From NCBI GenBank assembly GCA_020161935.1, contig JAIUNI010000007.1:248001-312000 (forward strand): a stretch of DNA of 64,000 nucleotides, written 5' to 3'. This DNA comes from Chloroflexota bacterium. GTDB lineage: Bacteria > Chloroflexota > Anaerolineae > Aggregatilineales > Phototrophicaceae. This document shows, one piece after another, positions 52,177-60,477 of this stretch. A program made the translations under genes and the position numbers. The notes under the pieces are model-generated. The model had not been told where the DNA came from. It saw only the letters and a list, made by a program, of their open reading frames with translations, and made no database searches. Position 1 is the first letter of the stretch; every line of letters begins with the position of its first letter.

Positions 52177-53415
52177 ATGGCAGCAGAGTTACCAATTCAC
52201 GCCGTTCAACCGGAAGCCGGTAAATGTCCCGTTGATCACAGGCAAATTTCGCGTCAGAAAACGGCGATCAAGGTTGATCCCTCAACGCTGCCGATTGAAC
52301 GTGACGCGAAGGGGGTATGGCATATACGCGGCTTTCATGAGGCGCGTTCCATTCTGCGAGGAACGGAAACCCGGCAAGCGGGATTTGGTGCGCGCTATCT
52401 CATGGATGTTAAAGTGCTGATCAATCTCCCGATTCTGTACCTTGAGGGGAAAGATCACCTCTCGCAGCGACGGCAGACGGCACGGTTCTTTACTCCCAAA
52501 ACGGTTACAACCGATTACACGGAATTCATTGAAGCACTCGCTGACAATTTGATTGCTGACCTGAAACGTAAACGCCGTGAAGACCTCGATAAAATGAGCC
52601 TTACGCTGGCGGCAGCAGTGGTCAGCCGGGTTGTCGGCTTAACACACAACCTGATGTCGGGGATGGAAAAGCGGATTGAAGTGTTCTTCCAACAAACTAG
52701 CACGACCTCAAAACTGCTGGAGAAACTCCAAGGACTCGTTAAGCAGTTCCAACTGTTCGTGTTTTATCTAATAGATGTGCGACCTTCTATACAGGCACAC
52801 CGACGACAGCCGCAAGAAGATGTAATCTCACACCTGATCGAAAACAAATACAGCGATCTAGAAATCCTTACGGAGTGTGTGACGTACGCTGCGGCAGGCA
52901 TGACTACAACGCGCGAGTTTATCGGCGTGACGGCGTGGCATTTCCTCGAAAACCCGGAACTGCGAGCCGAGTATCTGGCGGCGGATGAGGAAAAACGCTA
53001 CGAAATCCTCCACGAAATGCTGCGGCTTGAACCCGTGATCGCGCATCTTTACCGCCACGCGATGGCAGACATCTCGGTGGAAAGCGGCGGCAAGACCTAC
53101 ACCATCCCCAAGGGCGAGATGATCCAACTGCATCTGTATAACACAAACACGGATGAACACGTTATTGATGGCGACCCGCGGGAACTGTGTCCGGCGCGTC
53201 CGATCCACGGCGACCATATTCCGCCGATGTTGATGAGCTTCGGCGACGGACATCACCGCTGCCCCGGCGCGTATCTCGCGATCAAGGAAACCGATATTTT
53301 CTTGCAGCGGCTGCTGGCAATTCCCACGCTGCGAATTGAGAAGCAGCCGACGCTGGGCTGGAATGAAGTGGCGCAAAGCTATGAAATCCGCGATTTTATC
53401 CTGACGGTAGAGTGA
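52177..53415 (+). CDS. Cytochrome P450
   Basis: This soluble 412-residue haem monooxygenase has the cysteine ligand loop FGDGHHRCPGAYLA with Cys362, the E-x-x-R motif EMLRLEPV with its partner arginine further on, and an I-helix AAAGMTTTREFIG that carries Thr but not the classic AGxDT acid. It has no membrane anchor, so it should use soluble redox partners. The FAD-binding siderophore-interacting protein gene follows 176 nt downstream, but a redox link is only a guess. Expression is probably controlled through the palindrome at 52105-52129. Confidence 0.9.
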   Translation: MAAELPIHAVQPEAGKCPVDHRQISRQKTAIKVDPSTLPIERDAKGVWHIRGFHEARSILRGTETRQAGFGARYLMDVKVLINLPILYLEGKDHLSQRRQTARFFTPKTVTTDYTEFIEALADNLIADLKRKRREDLDKMSLTLAAAVVSRVVGLTHNLMSGMEKRIEVFFQQTSTTSKLLEKLQGLVKQFQLFVFYLIDVRPSIQAHRRQPQEDVISHLIENKYSDLEILTECVTYAAAGMTTTREFIGVTAWHFLENPELRAEYLAADEEKRYEILHEMLRLEPVIAHLYRHAMADISVESGGKTYTIPKGEMIQLHLYNTNTDEHVIDGDPRELCPARPIHGDHIPPMLMSFGDGHHRCPGAYLAIKETDIFLQRLLAIPTLRIEKQPTLGWNEVAQSYEIRDFILTVE

Positions 53416-53591
53416 CAAATACCGACTAAATTAACTTCTATCAACTTATCATTTTCGCAATTTATAAGACGCGATTTTGAGCTGTAAATATTAGGGCTAA
53501 GATCAGCAAACTTTTGTCTTAATCCCCTGCGTAGAAACAAGCCGTTGGCTCCTTTATGATGGGTGTCTTTGAACTATTCGGAGACACCTAT

Positions 53592-54365
53592 ATGACTTTG
53601 CAGACTGAAACCCATGCCAACGCAATGTTTGGCATGTTTCGTATCCTCGCCCATGTCGTGCGGGCTGCCGACATCAGCCCGCATATGCGACGGGTAACGC
53701 TCGGCGGTGAGGGACTGCGCCCGCTGGTGGATACTGTCCAACCGGCGGATGCGATCAAACTGTATCTGCCACTTCCCGGCGGCAAGGGCTTCATGCCTAA
53801 AATGTTTGATTTGCTAGGGCGTTCGCCACAACACCATCTTCGCGCATACACCGTTCGCAGCTTCCGGCCTGAGGCGTTGGAACTTGATATTGATGTGTTT
53901 ATACATGGTGAGACACCCGGTTCGGTTTGGGCGCGAACAGTGCAAGCGGGTGAGCAAGTCGGGTTCATCGGCCCACGCCACGACTTTAAACCACCTACCG
54001 AGGCACAGTGGTATGTGCTGGCGGGTGATGAAAGTGCGCTGCCAGCCATCGCCTCAATTATAGAACGCCTGCCCACAGGGACACATGCGGATGCGTTCAT
54101 TGAGGTTATCGACGCGGCGGACGAGCTGCCTATCAATACTCCGGCTGATGTGCGTATACAGTGGCTGCACCGTGGCAGCAAGCCTACGCACCAAAGCGAC
54201 CTGCTCGAAAAAGCGCTGCGCGGCCTCCAGTGGCAGAGTGGTCAGGGGTACTGTTGGGCTGCGGGCGAGGCGGGAGTTATCCGCAAAATACGCACGCATC
54301 TGCAAAGTGAACGCGGGCTGCCGAAAACGGCGGTACAGGTGATGGGTTATTGGAAGCAATCGTGA
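53592..54365 (+). CDS. Siderophore-interacting FAD-binding protein (ferric-siderophore reductase)
   Basis: The family reduces ferric siderophores in the cytoplasm to release iron. The FAD-binding beta-barrel is marked by HMRRVTLGGEGL, RAYTVRSFRPEALELDIDVF (the R-x-Y-S/T-x-R flavin motif) and GPRHDF. The C-terminal NAD(P)-binding part has YVLAGDESALPAI and YCWAAGEAGVIRKIR, ending VQVMGYW. The length of 257 residues is normal. GGAGACAC before the ATG at 53592 supports that start over the earlier ATG at 53556. No clear Fur box was seen upstream. Confidence 0.88.
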   Translation: MTLQTETHANAMFGMFRILAHVVRAADISPHMRRVTLGGEGLRPLVDTVQPADAIKLYLPLPGGKGFMPKMFDLLGRSPQHHLRAYTVRSFRPEALELDIDVFIHGETPGSVWARTVQAGEQVGFIGPRHDFKPPTEAQWYVLAGDESALPAIASIIERLPTGTHADAFIEVIDAADELPINTPADVRIQWLHRGSKPTHQSDLLEKALRGLQWQSGQGYCWAAGEAGVIRKIRTHLQSERGLPKTAVQVMGYWKQS

Positions 54366-54582
54366 GGAGTTGACTATAGGAAAATGGAATGGTCTGAGAG
54401 GGTGTTTAGAAACCTTACCCCCACGATGGTACGTTCGCAGGCTCACTCCACCATCAGCCTCACCCTGAGGGAGAAGGGGAGTCATACGGGAGGGTCTCAG
54501 CCCCTCCCCTACAAATAGAGATGCTTTTGTGAAGTTGGAAAGGGCGCAAAGCCTTGCCCCCTACAGCTTTGAGAGCAACTTT
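54366..54582. repeat. Intergenic palindromic repeats
   Basis: A GGGAGGG-TCTCAG-CCCCTCCC hairpin followed by CTACAAA lies at 54488-54514. It is the same element as the head of the 152-bp array at 58.3 kb. A second member, GGGCGCAAAGCCTTGCCCCC followed by CTAC, lies at 54541-54564. A CTCACCCTGAGGGAG motif lies at about 54461. No gene is present. Confidence 0.7.
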
Positions 54583-56643
54583 TTAGAAAGCGATCAGGTC
54601 GCACATGCGCTGGCGGATGTCCGCCACCTGCGGCACCACGCCTTCCATCAACACGGTGCTGAAGGGTACCGGCACGCTGGGCGCACCCATGCGTTCAATC
54701 GGCCCATCGAGATCGGTAAAGGCTTCGGTGGCAATTGTCGCGGCGATTTCCGCACCGAAACCGCTCATCAGGATTTCCTCATGCACGATCAGACATTTAC
54801 CCGTCTTTCGCACGGAGGCCAGCACACACGCTTTATCCCACGGCACGAGCGTCCGCAGGTCGATGACTTCAATCGACTCACCAGCTTCTTCTGCCGCCAG
54901 TTCACAGCGTTCGACCATGCCGCCCCATGTGACCACGGTTAAGGCGCTGCCCTCGCGGACAATTTGTGCTTTGCCGAAGGGCAGCACATAGTCATCGCCG
55001 GGATAAGGCCGCCGCGCCCAACTCGCATCTAACATGGCCCGATGCTCGAAGAAGATGACCGGATCATTACCGCGCATGGCTGCCCGCAGCAAGCCAACGG
55101 CATCCTCGGCGTTGGATGGCACCGCTAACATCCAACCCGGTTGATGGACGTAGGTGGCCTCGCTGGTGACGCTGTGCCACGGGTCACCAATCCGACGGTA
55201 GCCACCGGCCATACGAATGACCATCGGCGCGGCGAAGCGGTTGTCCGTGCGCCAGCGAATGGTGCCGCAGTTGTTGATATGCTCGGTCGCGGGGTCGGCA
55301 TATTTGCGGTATTGAATTTCTGGCAACGGCATCAAACCAGCGAAAGCCATGCCGACTGCACGACCGATAATGCCTTCTTCGGAAAGGCTGGTATCAAATA
55401 CCCGTGCTTCGCCATGCGCTGCCTGTAAACCCAACGTCGCGGCATGTACGCCGCCCTTCACGCCCACATCCTCGCCAAAGACGACGCAGCGGTTATTGAC
55501 GCGCAGTTCGACATCCAACGTTCGGCGAATGGCTTCCAGCATGTTCAAGCGCCGTAAATCGGGCGGGTTGGTAACGTTGGTGCCTTTGGGCAGTTCGATA
55601 CCTTCCGCCGCCAAACCACCCATCAACTGGGGTTCGCCTTCTACAGCAAACACCCGCCGCGTCACGGTTTGTGGTTCAGCGAACGGGTACTCCATCGCGC
55701 GGTCACGGGCGGCCAGCACTTCAGTTTTGATGTCACCCTTTAGGGCTTCCCAATCTTCTTCGCTCATGAGTTCCGGCACAAGGTAATCATGCAGCGCCGG
55801 AATAGGATCACGCCCCCACTCAGCGGCTAATGTTTCCGCTGATTTATAGGCTTGATTATCGACACTCGAATGACCGGAGAGGCGCGGCACCGTCAAGCGC
55901 AGGAGTGCAGCGCCCTTCCCTGCACGCACATGCTCGACTGCCTGCACAACGAGGTCAGCCGTTTCGGCAGGCTGGGTTCCGCTGCCATCCCAGATCGCCA
56001 AGTTCTTGAAAGAGGCCAAGTTGGCGGCGATATTCGCTCCGGGTGTTTGGGTCGGGCTTTGCACCGAAATGGCGTAACCGTTGTCCTCGACCATAAACAA
56101 CACGGGTAGTTCTAAGGTGGTCGCGATATTTAATGCCGCCCAGAAGCCGTTGCTGGAAATCGCACCGTCGCCGGTAAAAATGACGACCATGCTATCTGCC
56201 AGTTCAGTTTCGCCCAACTGCTCGACACGGTAGCGGATAGCCTGTGCCCAGCCGACGGCGGGCGTAAACTGCGCCCCGACATCGGCAGCCATTGGCAGCA
56301 CGGTTGCCCGTTCGCGGCGCGGCAGGTTGAATACCACGCCAATATCACGTCCATCGCTGATGCCACCCGCCCGCGCCATGTCGGAGGCAATCGCTTCTTC
56401 GACCGTTAAACCGCAGCCGTAGACAAAGGGACGCGAACGGTAGTAGGCGCTGCCCGCATCAAACGGGCGGGTCATCAACTGTGCCAGCAGCACCTGACCC
56501 AATTCGTGGCCGCGTGCAGAAAATTGGTAGTTGATATACCCTTGGGGGACGAGTTCTTGTTCTTCAAGTTCATCGACAAAACGCGAGGTTAGCACCAGTC
56601 GGGCGACTTCGTGCCAGTCAAAAGCCGGATGTAAAGCGCTCAA
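54583..56643 (-). CDS. Fused E1 alpha-beta 2-oxoacid dehydrogenase (branched-chain type)
   Basis: The thiamine-diphosphate enzyme decarboxylates a 2-oxoacid and passes the acyl group to a lipoyl E2. Residues about 1-335 are E1 alpha, with the TPP motif starting at GDG 158-160 (GDGAISSNGFWAALN ... VEDNGYA). Residues about 350-686 are E1 beta (VVFGEDVGVKGGVH, SLSEEGIIGRAVGMA, RMAGGYRRIGDPWHS). The two are normally separate genes. The fusion resembles BkdA-type proteins acting on valine, leucine and isoleucine oxoacids, though pyruvate or acetoin cannot be excluded. No E2 or E3 gene is adjacent. Confidence 0.88.
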   Translation of the reverse strand: MSALHPAFDWHEVARLVLTSRFVDELEEQELVPQGYINYQFSARGHELGQVLLAQLMTRPFDAGSAYYRSRPFVYGCGLTVEEAIASDMARAGGISDGRDIGVVFNLPRRERATVLPMAADVGAQFTPAVGWAQAIRYRVEQLGETELADSMVVIFTGDGAISSNGFWAALNIATTLELPVLFMVEDNGYAISVQSPTQTPGANIAANLASFKNLAIWDGSGTQPAETADLVVQAVEHVRAGKGAALLRLTVPRLSGHSSVDNQAYKSAETLAAEWGRDPIPALHDYLVPELMSEEDWEALKGDIKTEVLAARDRAMEYPFAEPQTVTRRVFAVEGEPQLMGGLAAEGIELPKGTNVTNPPDLRRLNMLEAIRRTLDVELRVNNRCVVFGEDVGVKGGVHAATLGLQAAHGEARVFDTSLSEEGIIGRAVGMAFAGLMPLPEIQYRKYADPATEHINNCGTIRWRTDNRFAAPMVIRMAGGYRRIGDPWHSVTSEATYVHQPGWMLAVPSNAEDAVGLLRAAMRGNDPVIFFEHRAMLDASWARRPYPGDDYVLPFGKAQIVREGSALTVVTWGGMVERCELAAEEAGESIEVIDLRTLVPWDKACVLASVRKTGKCLIVHEEILMSGFGAEIAATIATEAFTDLDGPIERMGAPSVPVPFSTVLMEGVVPQVADIRQRMCDLIAF

Positions 56644-56808
56644 ATTATTTTCTCCAGAAGGTGGTTAGGGCGAATAAGTAAGTGAACAGTGTGACCATCC
56701 TGAGTGTATTTCTACTATATGTCCATTCTAACCCAGCGTTGCGATGATATACCCATTCCATAAACAATTTCGTATACTTTGATCGAAATCACCAGAAAAG
56801 GATAGCAC

Positions 56809-58317
56809 ATGGAAAAAAAGTTGCAGGAACTCAAAACGCGACTGCTGGAAATTAACGATTTGAATAACGCTGCCGCGCTGCTCTCTTGGGATCAATCGAC
56901 CTACATGCCGCCGGGAGGTGCAGAAGCCCGTGGACGGCAGATGGCGACCCTCGGCAAGCTGGCGCAAGAAAAAATGGTTGATCCTGCGGTGGGCAAGCTG
57001 CTAGACGAACTACGCCCTTACGAAGAAGGATTGCCCTACGACTCGGACGATGCCAGCCTGATCCGCGTGGCACGGCGCACCTTCGAGCAAGCAGTGAATA
57101 TCCCACCGAGCTTCGTGGCCGAGTTTACCAACCACAACGCCCTCTCCTACCAAGCGTGGACGGAAGCTCGCCCCGCGAACGACTTCAACCGTGTTCGCCC
57201 GATGTTGGAAAAGACGCTGGATTACAGCCGCCAGATGGCGGAGTATTTCCCCGGTTACGGTCATATCGCCGACCCGTTGATTAACTTCACCGATTACGGC
57301 ATGAAGGCTTCGGATGTCAGCGCGATCTTCGCCCAACTACGGAAAGAACTGGTGCCGATTGTCAAAGCAATCACCAGCCAAGAACCGGCGGATGATTCGT
57401 GCTTGCGGCAGTTTTACCCGCAGGATAAGCAGTTGGAATTCGGCCTTAAGGTCATTAAGAAGTATGGGTACGACTTCAACCGTGGGCGGCAGGATTTGAC
57501 CCATCACCCGTTCATGACCAAGTTCTCGCTGGGTGATATTCGCATCACAACGCGCGTGCATGAAACCGACCTCGGCGACGCGCTGTTTAGTACGCTGCAC
57601 GAGTCGGGTCATGCCATGTACGAGATGGGCATCAACATGGCGTATGAAGGTACACCGCTGGCGAACGGTACGTCATCCGGCGTTCACGAAAGCCAATCGC
57701 GGTTGTGGGAAAATATCGTCGGTCGCAGCCGTGGCTTCTGGGACCATTTCTACCCTGACCTGCAAGCGACCTTCCCCGACCAACTCGGCAAGGTATCGCT
57801 CGACACGTTCTACCGCGCGATTAACGGGGTGAGGAAGTCGCTCATTCGTACGGACGCGGACGAGGTAACGTATAACCTGCATGTCATGCTGCGTTTCGAC
57901 CTTGAAATGCAGATGCTTGACGGATCGCTGTCGATCCGCGACCTGCCGGAAGCATGGCAAGAACGCTACGAGAACGATCTGGGTATCGCCGCGCCGGACA
58001 ACCGTGACGGTGTGCTGCAAGATGTTCACTGGTACGCTTTCACCATCGGCGGTGTGTTCCAAGGTTACACGCTGGGGAACATTCTCAGCGGCCTGTACTA
58101 CCAAGCGGCATTAAAAGCACACCCCGAAATTCCTGCGGAGATCAACCACGGTAAGTTCGATACGCTGCATAATTGGCTGCGAACCAACCTGTACCAGCAC
58201 GGCAGCAAGTTCACCGCCGCCGAATTGACCGAACGGGTAACGGGTGGCCCGCTGCGGATTGAGCCATACATCCAATACCTGAAAACCAAGTACGGCGAGT
58301 TGTATAAGCTGGATTAG
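56809..58317 (+). CDS. M32 carboxypeptidase (Taq type)
   Basis: This cytoplasmic zinc carboxypeptidase has 502 residues, the normal length. The zinc motif is HESGHAMYE at 264-268 and on, and the third Glu follows in GVHESQSRLWENIVGRS. Other family blocks are DIRITTRVHETD, RTDADEVTYNLHVMLRFDLE and QDVHWYAFTIGGVFQGYTLGN (each shortened here to its core). The enzyme removes C-terminal residues with broad specificity. GAAAAGGA precedes the ATG. The tandem repeat array starts 26 nt after the stop. Confidence 0.92.
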   Translation: MEKKLQELKTRLLEINDLNNAAALLSWDQSTYMPPGGAEARGRQMATLGKLAQEKMVDPAVGKLLDELRPYEEGLPYDSDDASLIRVARRTFEQAVNIPPSFVAEFTNHNALSYQAWTEARPANDFNRVRPMLEKTLDYSRQMAEYFPGYGHIADPLINFTDYGMKASDVSAIFAQLRKELVPIVKAITSQEPADDSCLRQFYPQDKQLEFGLKVIKKYGYDFNRGRQDLTHHPFMTKFSLGDIRITTRVHETDLGDALFSTLHESGHAMYEMGINMAYEGTPLANGTSSGVHESQSRLWENIVGRSRGFWDHFYPDLQATFPDQLGKVSLDTFYRAINGVRKSLIRTDADEVTYNLHVMLRFDLEMQMLDGSLSIRDLPEAWQERYENDLGIAAPDNRDGVLQDVHWYAFTIGGVFQGYTLGNILSGLYYQAALKAHPEIPAEINHGKFDTLHNWLRTNLYQHGSKFTAAELTERVTGGPLRIEPYIQYLKTKYGELYKLD

Positions 58318-58342
58318 GTGACCTCACCGTAAATGGCGTGGG

Positions 58343-58890
58343 GATCAAATGCACGGGAGGGTCTCAGCCCCTCCCCTACGAAAAGACGTGTTTGTGGTTG
58401 GTGGCGCGGAGAAAGAACCCCCTCCGTCGCTGACGCGACACCGATCTGCTACCTTGCGGCAAGCTCAGTCGCAGATCGCCCGTAAACGAGGGAGGATCAA
58501 ATGCACGGGAGGGTCTCAGCCCCTCCCCTACGAAAAGACGTGGTTGTGGTTGGCGGCGCGGAGAAAGAACCCCCTCCGTCGCTGACGCGACACCGATCTG
58601 CTACCTTGCGGCAAGCTCAGTCGCAGATCGCCCGTGAACGAGGGAGGATCAAATGCACGGGAGGGTCTCAGCCCCTCCCCTACGAAAAGACGTGTTTGTG
58701 GTTGGTGGCGCGGGGAAAGAACCCCCTCCGTCGCTGACGCGACACCGATCTGCTACCTTGCGACAAGCTCAGTCGCAGATCGCCCGTAAACGAGGGAGGA
58801 TCAAATGCACGGGAGGGTCTCAGCCCCTCCCCTACGAAAAGGCGTGGTTGTGGTTGGTGGCGCGGACGAGATGTATCTCGTCCCTACAAA
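58343..58890. repeat. Tandem array of 152-bp units with three hairpins each
   Basis: GATCAAATGCACGGGAGG starts at 58343, 58495, 58647 and 58799, so the period is exactly 152 bp with three complete copies and a partial fourth. Each unit contains GGGAGGG-TCTCAG-CCCCTCCC followed by CTACGAAA, a GTCGC-TGAC-GCGAC stem and CGATCTGC...GCAGATCG. The fourth copy switches after GGTGGCGC into a GGACGAGATGTATCTCGTCC palindrome followed by CTACAAA. Plus-strand frames starting at the ATG inside each unit are repetitive and not supported as genes. Confidence 0.92.
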
Positions 58891-58924
58891 ATCACGGTAA
58901 ACGTAAATCAGAAGTGCAAAAACA

Positions 58925-58955
58925 AAAGAGGCTTCGTTTTTCACGAAGCCTCTTT
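58925..58955 (-). terminator. Hairpin terminator of the LysM lipoprotein gene
   Basis: AAAGAGGCTTCGT pairs with its exact reverse complement ACGAAGCCTCTTT around a 5-nt loop. On the minus strand TTTTGTT follows. Confidence 0.8.
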
Positions 58956-58980
58956 GTCCCCAAGAACTACAGCCTGCTCA

Positions 58981-59898
58981 TTACCCCGATTTGGGCGGAA
59001 TTATCAATTCGTCTCCGGGACTTAGGCGGTCAGGATTGTCCAGACTATTTGCCCGTTGGAGTTCAGCAATCGTCACGCCGAATTGCAGACCGATGCTGTA
59101 GAGTGTATCGCCACGCTGCACCACGTAGGTTTGGCTGCCAGCGGGCAGCAGCGTTGGGATGACGGTCGGGCCGGATGGGACAGCGGTCGCATCTGTGCTG
59201 CCATCGGTATCACATTCTGGAATACTCAGCGTATCGCCGGGTTGAATAATATCACCCGTGACCTGCGGATTGGCCTGCCGCAGGGATGCCAAGCTCACTT
59301 CATAGCTTAGGGCGATGCGGTAGAGTGTGTCGCCGGATTGGACGGTATGAACGCACGAGTCATCCGCATTCGGCGGTGTGAAGGCGGTCGGTGTTACCAA
59401 GCCGGATGGTGTCGCGGTCGGTATGCCACCACTTCCACTTTCGGTAGTCGCGTCTACCACCGGAACTTGCGTGATTGGCCCCAGCGGCCCGGACGGCGTG
59501 ATAAACTGGGTTTCTATCGGCGTACCCTGCGCGTCGACCAACTGCTGGCTTTCGCTCGTTGGCACTTCACCCGAAGGCGTGTTTGTCGCGGCGGGTGGGA
59601 TGGTCGCTGAAATAATGGTCAACGCGACCGGTGGATTACTGCCATCGGATGTGGCATCCGGCAGGGTGTCAACCGGTTCGGTTGGCAGCGGCAGATCCGT
59701 CGGCTGATCGCCCGTTTGTCCGGCTGTCGTCGTATCGTCGGTCGGCAGCGGCTGAGTCGTAATTGATAAGTCCGGTGCGCTGACCGCTTCATTGGTAGTC
59801 AGGGGTTCTTGCAGCGCCGTTCCAGCCTGTTGGAAACACCCTGTTAGTGTTAAAGCTAATGGTAGGCTAACTAGCACAAAACACATTCGCAAACGCAT
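58981..59898 (-). CDS. Lipoprotein with two LysM domains
   Basis: A lipoprotein signal peptide (MRLRMCFVLVSLPLALTL followed by lipobox TGC, with Cys near residue 21) is followed by about 160 residues of Pro/Thr/Ser-rich linker typical of a cell-wall-spanning stalk. Two LysM repeats lie at about 182-230 (HTVQSGDTLYRIALSYEVS ... IQPGDTLSIP) and 257-303 (YVVQRGDTLYSIGLQFGVT ... LSPGDELIIP). LysM binds peptidoglycan or other N-acetylglucosamine polymers. No enzymatic domain is present, so it probably tethers or shapes the envelope. Confidence 0.9.
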   Translation of the reverse strand: MRLRMCFVLVSLPLALTLTGCFQQAGTALQEPLTTNEAVSAPDLSITTQPLPTDDTTTAGQTGDQPTDLPLPTEPVDTLPDATSDGSNPPVALTIISATIPPAATNTPSGEVPTSESQQLVDAQGTPIETQFITPSGPLGPITQVPVVDATTESGSGGIPTATPSGLVTPTAFTPPNADDSCVHTVQSGDTLYRIALSYEVSLASLRQANPQVTGDIIQPGDTLSIPECDTDGSTDATAVPSGPTVIPTLLPAGSQTYVVQRGDTLYSIGLQFGVTIAELQRANSLDNPDRLSPGDELIIPPKSG

Positions 59899-60075
59899 AC
59901 CGTCATTACTTTCGTTTCATATTCGTTACATATCCTGTCACAGCATACTACAAAGCATTAATCTAAGCAAAGTCTCAATGCAGAAGTCTTGAATTTACCT
60001 ATAGGTCAGGCTACAGTATAAATTGAGCTTTATTTCACATAGATCACACACAGTCATTCGCAGAGGTACCGCCCC

Positions 60076-60474
60076 GTGTCAGAAGTCAAGAAGCGTATTT
60101 TGGTCATCGACGACGAAGTTGCCATTCAGAACCTCATTCAATCGCTGCTCGAACGCTTTGGTTATGAATTGGTTCGAGCGCTTAACGTGGCTACGGCTGT
60201 CCAAATCTTACGCCAGAAACCACTGCCGGATCTCGTCCTGTTAGACATGATGCTGCCAGATGTGGACGGGTTGGAACTGCTGCGCCAAATCCGCGAGACA
60301 AAAGTGTTCGACAGCCTGCCCGTGATTATCATTTCAGCCCTCGCCGACTCCGACCATATCCGTAAGGGGTTGGAAATGGGTGCAGACCGTTACATCACCA
60401 AGCCCGGCCTCGGTCATAATCTATTGAAAACCGTTCAAGATGTCCTCAAAACGGGGCGACGAACGACGACTTAG
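60076..60474 (+). CDS. Single-domain response regulator
   Basis: This stand-alone CheY-like receiver has 132 residues: DDE at 12-14 (LVIDDEVA), phospho-acceptor Asp57 in LVLLDMMLP, Ser in VIIISALAD and Lys in YITKPG. Translation begins at GTG 60076. No output domain is present. It converges on the glycosyltransferase gene with only 3 nt between stops. It resembles the receiver at the left end of the window in build, but not closely in sequence. Confidence 0.88.
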   Translation: MSEVKKRILVIDDEVAIQNLIQSLLERFGYELVRALNVATAVQILRQKPLPDLVLLDMMLPDVDGLELLRQIRETKVFDSLPVIIISALADSDHIRKGLEMGADRYITKPGLGHNLLKTVQDVLKTGRRTTT

Positions 60475-60477
60475 CCC

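Noticed and set aside
58349..59162. Three successive plus-strand ORFs starting MHGRVSAPPL
   Set aside because: They are readings of the 152-bp tandem units, each interrupted at the unit length. They have no ribosome-binding site or homology, and the last runs over the LysM gene on the other strand.
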